This document shows, one piece after another, positions 1-9,416 of a DNA stretch of 64,000 nucleotides. Position 1 is the stretch's first letter, and each line of letters begins with the position of its first letter. Under the pieces are notes generated by a model. It saw nothing but the letters and a program-made list of their open reading frames with translations. It was not told the DNA's origin and ran no database searches. The translations under genes were made by a program, and so were the position numbers. Source of the stretch: Methanobacterium sp. (lineage in GTDB: Archaea > Methanobacteriota > Methanobacteria > Methanobacteriales > Methanobacteriaceae); NCBI RefSeq assembly GCF_038562635.1, contig NZ_JBCFBO010000002.1:124001-188000 (forward strand), read 5' to 3'.

Positions 1-880
1 CTTTAAAATCAATTAAACCACGGTTTAAATAATGACCATTATTTTCTGTGGATATACCAAAATCAAAATATTTTTTTTGGCAGTACTGGTTGATTATCTT
101 ATCATAGATGAAACTAGAGGCATATAATTGCATTCCCCTCTCAGTAGCTCCCTGGTACTGTGCATGGACAACATTTTCACTCTCATAAATCAACAGTCCA
201 TCTACCATTTCGCCGTTATGTTCAACTGCAAAGAGTTTTATATTATCTGGAAACTTACCTGCCAGATATTCCATTTCTTCTGCAGTATGGGTAGGATTTT
301 TACCATACTTCTTTAGCAATTGCTCTTCTTTTAGACCCATAAAAGTATCAAAATCATAACTTCTTTTTAAGCTTAAATCCTTATTTTCAGCTTTTTTTCT
401 GTTTCGCTTTATATTCTTATTAAATGGTATTTTAACATCCATTTTGATGGTTGATGAAACTTCCCTCTTTATTAAAGTAGCATTGTTAATAAAAAGAGCA
501 TACAAATCTTCATCAGACAGATATGAATGGTAAATATGAGGTATTGCTTTATAAAGGAGTTTTTTAAAACCCCACTCTTTTAAATATTCTTTTAATGAAT
601 CAAATATCTGCAGCATTAAATTAACGTCCATTTTTTGATCGGTTATAATGCCTCCAAAGGTCAGTCCTGCATGGCTGAACAGCGTATCACCACTACGATT
701 TGCAGGCAATAAAGCAACAAGTTCCCCTTCTTTAAAGAAAATTAAAGAATGGTCTTCAAATCTATCAGAATGGTATTCCATGTAGTCCCTCAAAAAAAAG
801 AACACTCCATTTTTAGAACCCTTCACAAAATTATCCCAGAGCTCTTTTTTTTCAGGTTTATATCTCTTTATTTCAACCAT
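1..880 (-). CDS. FemAB/GNAT-like transferase, copy A (partial, runs off left edge)
   Basis: The frame is open from an ATG at 878-880, with GGTGATTAA just upstream, to the window edge, so the C-terminus is missing. About 293 codons are present. Its translation matches the complete neighbour copy B almost throughout (for example FFFLRDYMEYHSDRFEDHS and LFSHAGLTFGGII), so the two are tandem paralogues. The family (FemAB/CelD-like fold, two GNAT-type halves) transfers acyl or aminoacyl groups. The motif KYFDFGIST near the end is typical of such proteins next to glycan genes. The substrate is unknown. Given the upstream FdtA-type isomerase, I infer modification of an amino or deoxy sugar of the surface glycan. 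Family call fairly sure, substrate not. Confidence 0.85.
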   Translation of the reverse strand, partial: MVEIKRYKPEKKELWDNFVKGSKNGVFFFLRDYMEYHSDRFEDHSLIFFKEGELVALLPANRSGDTLFSHAGLTFGGIITDQKMDVNLMLQIFDSLKEYLKEWGFKKLLYKAIPHIYHSYLSDEDLYALFINNATLIKREVSSTIKMDVKIPFNKNIKRNRKKAENKDLSLKRSYDFDTFMGLKEEQLLKKYGKNPTHTAEEMEYLAGKFPDNIKLFAVEHNGEMVDGLLIYESENVVHAQYQGATERGMQLYASSFIYDKIINQYCQKKYFDFGISTENNGHYLNRGLIDFK

Positions 881-1033
881 TTAATCACCATTAAACATCT
901 AAATTACTATTTGTGTACATTTAGTTATAACGCAATTAAAATCCCAAAATTCAGGTTATTTAATCGCTTAAGAATTAAAATTTCTTTATTTAAAATTTAA
1001 GTAATATAATCCCCTGGTAAAGTCTATTTTAAA

Positions 1034-1966
1034 TTATAAATTCAACTCATACGAATCATATACAGTAGATCTCGCTCCAAATCTCTCTTTAAAATCAATT
1101 AAGCCTTCATTTAAATAAAAACCGTTATTTTCTGTGGATATGCCAAAATCAAAGTACTTTTTTTCTGAGTACCGTTTAATAAGCTTATCAAAAAGTAAGC
1201 TTGGAACATGTAGATCCATTCCCAGTTCATTAGCTTCCTGGTACTGCGCATGGATTACATTTTTATTTTCATATATTACCATTCCACCAATCATAGTCCC
1301 ATTCTGCTCAGCTGCAAAGAGTTTTATATTATCTGGAAACTTACCTGCCAGATATTCCATTTCAAGGGCAGTATGAGTAGGCATCAATCCATATTTTTTA
1401 AACAACTGTTCCTCTTTTAAAAGCATAAAAGTACTAAAATCATAGCTTCGCTTTAGACTCAATCTACTGTCCTGAACTTTTTTAATATTCCGCCTTATAT
1501 TCCTGCTATAAGGGATCTTACAGGCCATTTCAATAGTTGATGATACTTCTCTCTTTATTAAAGTAGCGTTATTAATAAAGAGAGCATATAAATCCTCTTC
1601 AGAAGGGTATAAATGGTATATATGGGGTATTGCTTTATAGAAGAGTTTTTTAAATCCCCCTTCTTTTAAATACTCTTTTAATGAGCCAAATATCTGCAGC
1701 ATTAAAGAAGTTTTCATCTTTCGATTGGTTATAATGCCTCCAAAGGTCAGTCCTGCATGGCTGAACAGCGTATTACCACTACGATTTGCAGGCAATAAAG
1801 CTACAGGTTTATTATTCTTTAAGAAAATCAAAGAATGATCTTCAAATCTATCAGAATGGTATTCCATGTAATCTCGCAAAAAAAAGAACACTCCATTTTT
1901 AGAACCCTTCACAAAATTATCCCAGAGTTCTTTTTCTTTTGCTTCGTATCTTTTAATCTCAATCAT
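1034..1966 (-). CDS. FemAB/GNAT-like transferase, copy B
   Basis: A 310-residue soluble protein without a signal peptide. The start ATG has GGTGGTCAA immediately upstream. The C-terminal half carries a GNAT-like core (IKLFAAEQNGTMIGGMVIYE, then HAQYQEA, then KYFDFGIST), as in FemAB-like or acetyltransferase-6 proteins that act on cell-surface or peptide substrates. It is the upstream member of a tandem pair; the copies share long identical nucleotide stretches and similar 5' leaders, so the duplication is fairly recent. It follows an FdtA-type ketoisomerase and sits at the distal end of the glycosyltransferase operon, consistent with acylation of an amino sugar or addition of an amino acid to the glycan. 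The exact reaction cannot be read from the sequence. Confidence 0.85.
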   Translation of the reverse strand: MIEIKRYEAKEKELWDNFVKGSKNGVFFFLRDYMEYHSDRFEDHSLIFLKNNKPVALLPANRSGNTLFSHAGLTFGGIITNRKMKTSLMLQIFGSLKEYLKEGGFKKLFYKAIPHIYHLYPSEEDLYALFINNATLIKREVSSTIEMACKIPYSRNIRRNIKKVQDSRLSLKRSYDFSTFMLLKEEQLFKKYGLMPTHTALEMEYLAGKFPDNIKLFAAEQNGTMIGGMVIYENKNVIHAQYQEANELGMDLHVPSLLFDKLIKRYSEKKYFDFGISTENNGFYLNEGLIDFKERFGARSTVYDSYELNL

Positions 1967-2036
1967 TTGACCACCATTAGCAGACTATAAGTTTAGAGTA
2001 GCTGGAAAAGATTTATTTTAATTAGTTGCTTTTTAT

Positions 2037-2471
2037 TTATTTGGCTTCTAAATCCTCCAGTGCAGCTTCTTTAAAATTTGAGTAACTTCTAATATAATCA
2101 TCCTCATTAAATGATTCAGATGCTAAAACTAAGCATACAGATCCTGAAGAAAAGTTATCCAGTTCACGCCATACCATCTTAGGTATGTAAAGACCATAAT
2201 AAGACCTATTCAAATGGAAACGTTCTTTATTCTGGCCATCATCCAGTATAACATCAAAACTACCATTTGCTGCAATAATAAACTGCTCTAATCCCTTATG
2301 TGCGTGACCCCCTCTACTTTCTCCCCCCGGAACGTCATAAAGATAATAAACCCTTTTAATTTCAAAGGGCACATGCTCAACCTGTTCAATAAATGTCAGA
2401 TTACCCCTGTTATCTTCAATTTTAGGGAGATATATTATTCTACATTCTGATATTCTCGGTTCTTTAAACAT
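2037..2471 (-). CDS. FdtA/QdtA-like dTDP-sugar 3,4-ketoisomerase (cupin)
   Basis: A 144-residue cupin of the WxcM/FdtA C-terminal type. This family converts dTDP-4-keto-6-deoxyglucose to its 3-keto isomer on the way to 3-amino-3,6-dideoxy sugars. Diagnostic motifs are the N-terminal DNRGNLTFIE, then RVYYLYDVPGGESRGGHAHK with its clustered metal or catalytic histidines, and LYIPKMVWREL. I chose the ATG at 2469-2471 because GGTGG lies four bases upstream; a longer frame would add fifteen residues with no ribosome-binding site. The aminotransferase that would use the product is not in the window and may lie beyond the left edge. The neighbouring FemAB-like proteins could N-acylate the amino sugar. 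Confidence 0.88.
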   Translation of the reverse strand: MFKEPRISECRIIYLPKIEDNRGNLTFIEQVEHVPFEIKRVYYLYDVPGGESRGGHAHKGLEQFIIAANGSFDVILDDGQNKERFHLNRSYYGLYIPKMVWRELDNFSSGSVCLVLASESFNEDDYIRSYSNFKEAALEDLEAK

Positions 2472-2587
2472 TAAACCACCTGCTTTGTTTTTATTCTTTA
2501 ATAATTTTAAATGCAATTTTTAAATGTTTTAATCATTATATGCTCTTAAATAAAATTTTAGAGCCCACATAATAAACTATACCTAAT

Positions 2588-3718
2588 TTACCAATAATTA
2601 TAAACCTCATCATAAACTTTTAAAGTTTCCCAAGCTGTTTTTCTCCAATTAAATCTTTCAGCCCGTTTTAAACCTTTTTTAATAAGCTCTTTCATTGTCC
2701 CATCATCAGACAGTACCCTATTAATGGCAGATGCAAGTTTTTCAGGGTCGTAAGGGTTGATTAGTTTTGCAGCATCTCCTACTATTTCAGGTAAAGAACT
2801 GCTGCAGGAAGTTATAACCGGAGTACCACAAGCCATAGCTTCCAGAGGAGGCAAACCAAAGCCGGCATATAAACAGGGATATAAAAAAAGATCCGCAGCG
2901 TTGTAAAGACCTACCAGATCATCATCAGAAACCACTCCCGTGAAAATCACATGATCTTCAAGACCCAAAGTAGTTATAATGTGGAATATCTCTCCAGCCC
3001 GGTCTACAGCGCCTCCGACCATCACCAATTTATGTTCTAAACCGTCTTTTCGTGCCAGATAATATGCTTCAAGCAGGCGCGGAATATTTTTTATTGGGTG
3101 CAGACCCCCTACAGATAAAATAAATCTATGGGGCAGCCTGTATTTTTCCTTAATTTCCGCCAGTTGTCTGGAGTTTAATGGCCTGAAATTTTCGTCCTTT
3201 CCATTATAAATTACTTCTATATCCTCCTCTGGAACATTGAGGTATTCCATGATGTCTCTTTGGGAATTATAAGATACTGTAATTATTTTATCAGCTTTAC
3301 TAATGGTTTTTTTAAGGAGCAAACGGTGCAGCATTACATCTCCCCTCTTAAAAAGATTTGGGAAGAGCAGCGGTGTCAAATCATGCACAGTGATTACCTT
3401 CCGAAAGGGCTGGTTAAAAGTAAATGGCCCCAGCTCATAGGGGTCATGAACAACATCCAGATTATATTTCTTCAACTCTCGAGGTAATGTGAAGTGTCTC
3501 CAGAACATATAACTTCCCCACCCCTTTACAAATCGGTTTTTAGGGATAATAATCTCACTATTTTGACTGTAAATATCTAAATTATTCTTTAAGTAATGTA
3601 TAAGATGGTAATTATTCTCATTATCCATTTTACCCAGATTTTTCACAATTTGATTGGTGTAAACGCCAATTCCACCATTATACTCGTCTATAAAGTTACT
3701 AACAATACCTATGTCCAT
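2588..3718 (-). CDS. GT4-family glycosyltransferase
   Basis: A 376-residue GT-B glycosyltransferase, retaining, using a nucleotide-sugar donor. The N-terminal domain starts with a beta strand and GGIGVYTNQIV, typical of acceptor-side GT4 loops. The C-terminal donor domain has HPIKNIPRLLEAY and the E-x7-E region FGLPPLEAMACGTPVITS followed by LPEIVGDAA. The start has a strong GGAGGTTAATT leader. No membrane segment, so cytoplasmic or peripheral at the membrane. Operon position suggests addition of a sugar to a lipid-linked surface glycan or N-glycan; donor and acceptor unknown. Confidence 0.92.
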   Translation of the reverse strand: MDIGIVSNFIDEYNGGIGVYTNQIVKNLGKMDNENNYHLIHYLKNNLDIYSQNSEIIIPKNRFVKGWGSYMFWRHFTLPRELKKYNLDVVHDPYELGPFTFNQPFRKVITVHDLTPLLFPNLFKRGDVMLHRLLLKKTISKADKIITVSYNSQRDIMEYLNVPEEDIEVIYNGKDENFRPLNSRQLAEIKEKYRLPHRFILSVGGLHPIKNIPRLLEAYYLARKDGLEHKLVMVGGAVDRAGEIFHIITTLGLEDHVIFTGVVSDDDLVGLYNAADLFLYPCLYAGFGLPPLEAMACGTPVITSCSSSLPEIVGDAAKLINPYDPEKLASAINRVLSDDGTMKELIKKGLKRAERFNWRKTAWETLKVYDEVYNYW

Positions 3719-3742
3719 AATTAACCTCCAGTTAGATTTGAT

Positions 3743-6037
3743 TTATCCACGAACCGCTGATCCGTAGATATATGAACCTCCATCATCGTATATCCTGAAC
3801 CGTTCACTGAGTATTTCATCAGGCGGCCGATAGCCTTCATTGATCACTATGTTGGCCCCTGCCATTTGAGATATCAAGACCTTATTTCTGGCAATATTCA
3901 CGGTCCCCAAAAATATGTAGGACGTACTGTTGACCAGATCAAAATATGCAGGGATCTCCATACAGGAAACCATGCTGTTTAAAACACTGGCCCTATTTTT
4001 ATCAGCGTAAATATCAGTACCATTATAAGAATATTTTTGTAACCATTCGCCACTTGTTACCTCTCTTTGATCGAATTTAGGGAAATCACAGGTGGTGCTA
4101 AGAGCAATAGAAGTAACATCAGCCCTATCTAAAATTTGGTATGTAAAACCAGTGTCAAAAAACAGGAAAACCACCAGAAAAATGGAGATCACCGTAAATA
4201 AATTATTACGGCTGATTTTTGAAAATGGTTTAAGCCTTAAAACTGGTCTAAACAAATGGAATGCCTTTATAATTCCAATTACACAAAATGGCGCTAAAAT
4301 AATTAATGACATGTGATAAAGCCTGGAAGTGTTCATCTGGCTTGAAAAGAAAGGTAAAAAGACTCCTGCCATTAGCACTATAAATGCAGCTAAACTGAGG
4401 GCTTTAAATTCTTTTTTAAACTTCATCCCATCTTTTCCAAATAACAATGCAAGAATACCTACCGCTATGAATAACTGGCTGATCAGATAGAAATTCTTCT
4501 GCAGATTACGCAGAGGAGTAACCTGCTGCTGCATCACCAAGCTTAAACCCTGAGTGGCATTCGGATCCATAAAACTGTAGAGATTACCTATTATGCTACA
4601 GCCTATGTTAACGAAACTCTGGAAAATTGTGGAGTTAGAGGTGTAAATATCCCATATCAAAATAAATAATATGAATAGGGCTACAAATGGAGGGGTGATG
4701 ATTATCCTGCTGTTCCCAATAACAGATCTGTAACGTTTTATTTTTGTGTTGATTTCACCCTTTTCATTGTCAACTAACTTACCCCTGGCTAAATATTTTT
4801 TAAATATATTAACTGGGTTCTTATCAATAAAATACAGGAAAATCATGCTTACTGATAAAATAAACATCATAATGTACGCTAACCCATAATGTGCTACAAC
4901 AATAGACATCCCAAAAATTATGGCTAGAACTGACCTTTTTATTACATCCATCTGTTCGTTGACCATTATCATCAATACCAGAACTAACATAAGTTCAGCC
5001 ACTTGCTGCCGGATTAACGATACCATTTCAGTGTAAAAAGTAAACTGTATCATAAAGAAAAATGCTGCAAAAAACGCTATACGAGGGCTGGTCTGTTTAT
5101 GAAACACGTAATATAAGCCTAAAGGTGTTAATGAGAAAATAAATGGATAAACAATTTTCATTATCCAGATTAGTCCTGTGTTAATGAAGGTCGAAAAAAT
5201 AGGCACCATCATCATTACACTTAGCATAGAATTATAGTTCATAGGGAGATTCTGATCCCAGAAAGAATTTGCAACAACCTGATTTGCTAAAAAGTACTCA
5301 ATGTTTACATCCCATCCCCAAATATAGTTGGTAATCAGAGATTTGTGCAGTAAAAGGGAAAATGAAATTACAAATACCCATAATGAATAGTATTTAGAAT
5401 TAATTTTTCCCATACCAACAAGCAGTGCCATTAAACCTATTAAAAAAATCGTCAGCATTGTTAAAATATTAAACTGATATACATTCATCATGTAAGCCCC
5501 TAAAACACTTAAAAACGGTATTAAAAGTGGAAATAGGACCTGTGATGCCATTAAATTTTTAACATTTACATGATTTGGTGGTGATTTTTTAATCACCATA
5601 TCCTTTAAATTTCGTAAAATTAATTTGTACCTCCGGCCTTTATCTATCTTATAACAGATAAAATACAAAATAACAGTTAAAACATTAATAGTAACGAAAA
5701 TTGATACAAAGGATAGTGGTTTATTAATTCCAAAAATAGGGTAAATTGTATTCATCAAAAATCCTACTAACATGAGGCTAGCTAGACTTAGCCCAACAGT
5801 ATACAAAAGGACCTGCCCATTACGTTTTATTCCGTCTAAATCCAGCAAGCGAAGTAAAAGCATGCCCGGAACAAACAAAATAAATATAAATCCAACTACA
5901 TTTTTAACAATGGGGACATTTAAACCAGCAAAATCCAGGAGAATGAATACGGAGAATACAACTTGGACCTCAGCAATCAGTGCAAGAAATTCTTTAATCC
6001 TCCAATCTTTCATACGAAAAGGGTTTTTTAGATACAT
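3743..6037 (-). CDS. DUF2206-type multi-spanning membrane protein
   Basis: A large integral membrane protein of about 764 residues with more than a dozen hydrophobic segments (FVGFIFILFVPGMLLLRLL, VLLYTVGLSLASLMLVGF and others) and a C-terminal soluble region of roughly 150 residues, probably extracytoplasmic. The layout and N-terminus resemble DUF2206 archaeal proteins, often found near glycan genes and resembling polytopic GT-C-type transferases or polymerases. I see no clear DxD motif that would prove transferase activity. The ATG at 6035-6037 is preferred: GGGGGAT precedes it by seven bases and it starts just after the stop of the upstream glycosyltransferase, so the two are translationally coupled. 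Role in glycan assembly is inferred from context. Confidence 0.78.
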   Translation of the reverse strand: MYLKNPFRMKDWRIKEFLALIAEVQVVFSVFILLDFAGLNVPIVKNVVGFIFILFVPGMLLLRLLDLDGIKRNGQVLLYTVGLSLASLMLVGFLMNTIYPIFGINKPLSFVSIFVTINVLTVILYFICYKIDKGRRYKLILRNLKDMVIKKSPPNHVNVKNLMASQVLFPLLIPFLSVLGAYMMNVYQFNILTMLTIFLIGLMALLVGMGKINSKYYSLWVFVISFSLLLHKSLITNYIWGWDVNIEYFLANQVVANSFWDQNLPMNYNSMLSVMMMVPIFSTFINTGLIWIMKIVYPFIFSLTPLGLYYVFHKQTSPRIAFFAAFFFMIQFTFYTEMVSLIRQQVAELMLVLVLMIMVNEQMDVIKRSVLAIIFGMSIVVAHYGLAYIMMFILSVSMIFLYFIDKNPVNIFKKYLARGKLVDNEKGEINTKIKRYRSVIGNSRIIITPPFVALFILFILIWDIYTSNSTIFQSFVNIGCSIIGNLYSFMDPNATQGLSLVMQQQVTPLRNLQKNFYLISQLFIAVGILALLFGKDGMKFKKEFKALSLAAFIVLMAGVFLPFFSSQMNTSRLYHMSLIILAPFCVIGIIKAFHLFRPVLRLKPFSKISRNNLFTVISIFLVVFLFFDTGFTYQILDRADVTSIALSTTCDFPKFDQREVTSGEWLQKYSYNGTDIYADKNRASVLNSMVSCMEIPAYFDLVNSTSYIFLGTVNIARNKVLISQMAGANIVINEGYRPPDEILSERFRIYDDGGSYIYGSAVRG

Positions 6038-6038
6038 T

Positions 6039-7178
6039 CTAAAATCCCCCATCAAGAACCTGACAGTAGATACTGTTCAACCGATTTTCCATAATTGTCC
6101 AGTTATACTTGTTCTCATAGGCTTTTCTGCCGTTATCCCCTAACCTTTTCTGCAAGCTAAGATCATTTTTTAAACGAGATACTGCCCAGATCAAAGCTTC
6201 TTCATTTCCGTAGGGTATTACCATTCCACATTTCTCTTTTCGTACAATATCTGCCATTGAGGTATTTTCATTCACAATAATTGGAATTTTAGATGCCATA
6301 GCTTCAAAAAGCTTATTTGGGCTGGCATATTTATTATTGGGAATATCTGGATCATAAAGTGCAATGGTAAGGTCCGCGCTCAGTGTCCCTTTAACTATTT
6401 CTTCATAGGGAACTCCATCTAAGTAAATGTCTATATTGTCAAATTTTTGGCTGAGCCGTATTATTTGCTGCTTATAATCTGTTTCATCACAATGCCCTCT
6501 GATACTTAGTTTTGCGCCTTCTATTTTACCAATAGCAGAAATTACAACGTCTAAACATCTTTCTTTTAGTATTTTACCTCCAATAAATACTTTAAACGTG
6601 TTTATATTGTCATCACGATAATTTTTATCAAAATTATCTTCTTCAGGGCTGTTATTTATAGTAAAAATATTTTTGTGTATACTTCCGCCTATTTGTTCAA
6701 CCCTTGCTTCGTCGGCCAAAATTAGAACATCTGAAAATGGCAATAAACGTTTATCCACCTTTACAATAATATTTCGAAGTATAGATGGCATCATATCCCC
6801 ATAAAAATCATATATATCATAAATTATGGGTTTATTTTTAATTTTAGCTGCAATCAGTGAAAATAAATATGTATCAAAATTTACAGCATGGACTACATCC
6901 CATTCCGATTTAAATAGCCAGAAAAAAAGGTATAAAAACCATATTGGGAAATATAATAATGAATTAATACGGCCTATTGGAGCATTAAGTCCTAAACCTT
7001 TTACATCAACTTTTTTATCGCAGGTAAACGGCCAGCCTCTCTCCCAAATGATAACTTTAACTTCATATCCACATTTTAGCAGGGTATCTATTTCCTTTCT
7101 CAGGCGAGTATCTGGATAAGATATGACCATCAAAATTTTTGATTTTTTATTTGTTTTTCCGTTTTTAAGTTGAATCAT
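6039..7178 (-). CDS. GT4-family glycosyltransferase
   Basis: A 379-residue GT-B glycosyltransferase. It starts with KILMVISYPDTRLRKEIDTL, a Rossmann strand typical of GT4 acceptor domains, and contains VHAVNFDTYLFSLIAA. The donor domain shows VFIGGKILKERCLDVVI and YASPNKLFEAMASKIPIIV, the family's nucleotide-sugar-binding E-x7-E region. No signal peptide. Its stop codon lies directly before the DUF2206 start. AT-rich and slightly divergent from the other two GT4 genes, so not a recent copy of them. Donor and acceptor unknown. Confidence 0.9.
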   Translation of the reverse strand: MIQLKNGKTNKKSKILMVISYPDTRLRKEIDTLLKCGYEVKVIIWERGWPFTCDKKVDVKGLGLNAPIGRINSLLYFPIWFLYLFFWLFKSEWDVVHAVNFDTYLFSLIAAKIKNKPIIYDIYDFYGDMMPSILRNIIVKVDKRLLPFSDVLILADEARVEQIGGSIHKNIFTINNSPEEDNFDKNYRDDNINTFKVFIGGKILKERCLDVVISAIGKIEGAKLSIRGHCDETDYKQQIIRLSQKFDNIDIYLDGVPYEEIVKGTLSADLTIALYDPDIPNNKYASPNKLFEAMASKIPIIVNENTSMADIVRKEKCGMVIPYGNEEALIWAVSRLKNDLSLQKRLGDNGRKAYENKYNWTIMENRLNSIYCQVLDGGF

Positions 7179-7258
7179 CTAAATCTACCTGTATAAAATT
7201 TCTCAAGATTTTAATGTATAAAACGCTTAAAAAATTTCATTTTTAAAACTACAATTTA

Positions 7259-8248
7259 TTAGTAACTATGTTGCTTTTTTAAGATTATTTCGCACTGATC
7301 TCCAATTTTAAATAAATTTAAAATTGTAGTTAATGGAATAAGGAGCATATTCAAATATAAATTATGAATTAAAATACGTCTAGATTTTTTACCCCTAAAA
7401 CTTTCCCAAAAATATATAAATGAACTTATAATCTGATATCTGGGGTCAGAATTATATCTTATTTCCAAAATATCAAAATTATATTTTTTAGCATATTTTT
7501 TCAGGACGCTAGTTGAAAAAAGGTATAAATGACGCGGAGTATCAAGCTGCGCCCAGTATTTTCCAAATACCTTCGAAGCCAGGGAGTCACTCACTGGCAC
7601 TGCTATTATAAGATGACCCCCTGGCTTTAAAATTCGATAAATTTCTTTCATGGTCTCTGAAGGATTAGGAACATGTTCAAAAACATGATTGAGGGTAATA
7701 AAATCAAAATATTCATCATTATATTTCGCTTCTTCTAAAGTACAATTTGAAATATTTAAGCTGTAGTTTTGGGATAATTCCTGGTTGAAATCAACTGGTT
7801 CTACCCCATGAGGTTTCATTCCAAGATATTTCATGACTAAAGGGAAATAACCAATTCCACAACCAATATCCAGGTATTTACCATTTTCAACAACTTTTAC
7901 AGTCCTGAAATATGATGAAAACGGTAAAAGTAAAAATCTAAATACCCTTAAAAATCCCGAGTTATTATTTTTTTGGACATAATGATACAATGTTTCAATC
8001 AATGTGAAAATTTTTCTGGAGTGAGATGGACCTTTTAAATCAGAATAAATAGAATAACCTGTAGAATAATTTTTTTTAAGCTCTTCAGGACTGGGTTGAT
8101 TTAAAAATGAAAGCCCACAATTCTGGCATTGATATATCTTAAATTCTCCTCCAATTTCAGGAAACATGCGATCATGATTAGTAAAGACTAACTTATGAAG
8201 CCTGGAACCACATAAATCACAGTAATCATGCTTCATCTTTTTGTTCAT
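7259..8248 (-). CDS. SAM-dependent methyltransferase with N-terminal zinc ribbon
   Basis: A 329-residue class I methyltransferase. The first 45 residues hold two CxxC pairs (CDLCGSRL and CQNCGLSF) forming a small zinc knuckle, as in many sugar- or glycan-associated methyltransferases. Motif I is YLDIGCGIGYFPLV, followed by HGVEP; FDFITLNHVFEHVPNP and LKPGGHLIIAVP are motifs II to III of the methyltransf_23 type. I start at the ATG at 8246-8248, where GGAGAT stands five bases upstream. This start lies inside the 3' end of the upstream glycosyltransferase (23-base overlap), indicating coupled translation. Probably O-methylates or builds a sugar in the surface glycan; acceptor unknown. Confidence 0.88.
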   Translation of the reverse strand: MNKKMKHDYCDLCGSRLHKLVFTNHDRMFPEIGGEFKIYQCQNCGLSFLNQPSPEELKKNYSTGYSIYSDLKGPSHSRKIFTLIETLYHYVQKNNNSGFLRVFRFLLLPFSSYFRTVKVVENGKYLDIGCGIGYFPLVMKYLGMKPHGVEPVDFNQELSQNYSLNISNCTLEEAKYNDEYFDFITLNHVFEHVPNPSETMKEIYRILKPGGHLIIAVPVSDSLASKVFGKYWAQLDTPRHLYLFSTSVLKKYAKKYNFDILEIRYNSDPRYQIISSFIYFWESFRGKKSRRILIHNLYLNMLLIPLTTILNLFKIGDQCEIILKKQHSY

Positions 8249-9416
8249 GATCCATCTCCCTGTGTGTGATAAATTCTTCATCGATTATCTGGAAAAGAGA
8301 AAGATAGCCCTCTGTAATCCGGTCCCATAAATAATTATTTTTTACTCTATAGTAAACGTCATCCTTGAGCTTAAGATAACTTTGATGATGTTTATAAACT
8401 GATTTCATTTTTCTAGAGAGTTCTATTTCATTTTTAAAGTAAACTGCTGATGTTCCGCAAACTTCACGGTTAAACTGATTATCATGTGCTATAATTATAT
8501 TTCTAGAAATTGCAGCCTCTAAAAGAGAAGGATTGGTTCCTCCCACTGAATGACCATGAATATATGCACAGCAGTTCTGCCGAAGCATATCCAGAAGTTT
8601 TTGATTATAAATCGATCCTAAAAATATTACTCCAGGTTGAGTGCATTCTTCTGCTATAGCTTCAATCTCTTCTTTATAATCTTTACTTGTGAAATCTCCA
8701 ACTATTAACAATGGAATAGAAATTTCAGCCTGAATAAATGCATCTATTATTATATGGATGTTATTTTCTGGCTCTAATCGTGCTACCGCAAGATAATAAT
8801 CTCCAGGACTAATCTCAATTGAAGTATAAGTTTTAAGAAGCTTCAATGATTCACCATTCCATGTAACTCTCTTAGGGACATCGATCCCATAGGAAAGGTA
8901 ACTGGTTTTGTCCAGATATTTCGTATCCACATAATTTTTCATTGCTTGAGCATCTACAATTATTTTATCTGCAAATACAGTTGCCATATCATGATTTATC
9001 TTTAAAAGCCATCTTTCCAGTAGACTAAACTTGCTTCTCTGCCACATGACCCCGTCTATATTAACAAGAACTTGAGACCTTCTATTAAGTATCTTAGGGA
9101 TGAAAAGAAACATACCCACTTCTATACCCAAAAAGTATATTAGCTGATGTTTCCTGCTTAATTTAATCAGGAAATAAATATCCGAGAGATTCTCATAAAT
9201 TTTCCTTAAAAAATAATTTTTAGGCGGTTTTACAGGAAAATACTCCAGTTTGGCCCCCATATAATTATCTTTACGAGACTGCAATGGTTCGTGTTCACAG
9301 CTTACAGTGACATCATAACCATTTTTTACCAGATTTTCCGTTAATCCCTGAGCAAAAGTTTCAAAACCCCCATATTTGGCAGGAATACCACGGCAGCCTA
9401 TAATTGCAATTTTCAT
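8226..9416 (-). CDS. GT4 glycosyltransferase with DUF1972 N-terminus
   Basis: A 396-residue glycosyltransferase. The N-terminus MKIAIIGCRGIPAKYGGFET is the signature of the DUF1972 domain, found in bacterial and archaeal rhamnosyl- or fucosyl-transferase-like GT4 enzymes. The donor domain has YLAVARLEPENNIHIII and GHSVGGTNPSLLEAAI. Its ATG overlaps the stop codon of the upstream GT2 gene by four bases (ATGA), so it is cotranslated. It is the second gene of the operon. Acceptor and sugar not predictable. Confidence 0.92.
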   Translation of the reverse strand: MKIAIIGCRGIPAKYGGFETFAQGLTENLVKNGYDVTVSCEHEPLQSRKDNYMGAKLEYFPVKPPKNYFLRKIYENLSDIYFLIKLSRKHQLIYFLGIEVGMFLFIPKILNRRSQVLVNIDGVMWQRSKFSLLERWLLKINHDMATVFADKIIVDAQAMKNYVDTKYLDKTSYLSYGIDVPKRVTWNGESLKLLKTYTSIEISPGDYYLAVARLEPENNIHIIIDAFIQAEISIPLLIVGDFTSKDYKEEIEAIAEECTQPGVIFLGSIYNQKLLDMLRQNCCAYIHGHSVGGTNPSLLEAAISRNIIIAHDNQFNREVCGTSAVYFKNEIELSRKMKSVYKHHQSYLKLKDDVYYRVKNNYLWDRITEGYLSLFQIIDEEFITHREMDHEQKDEA

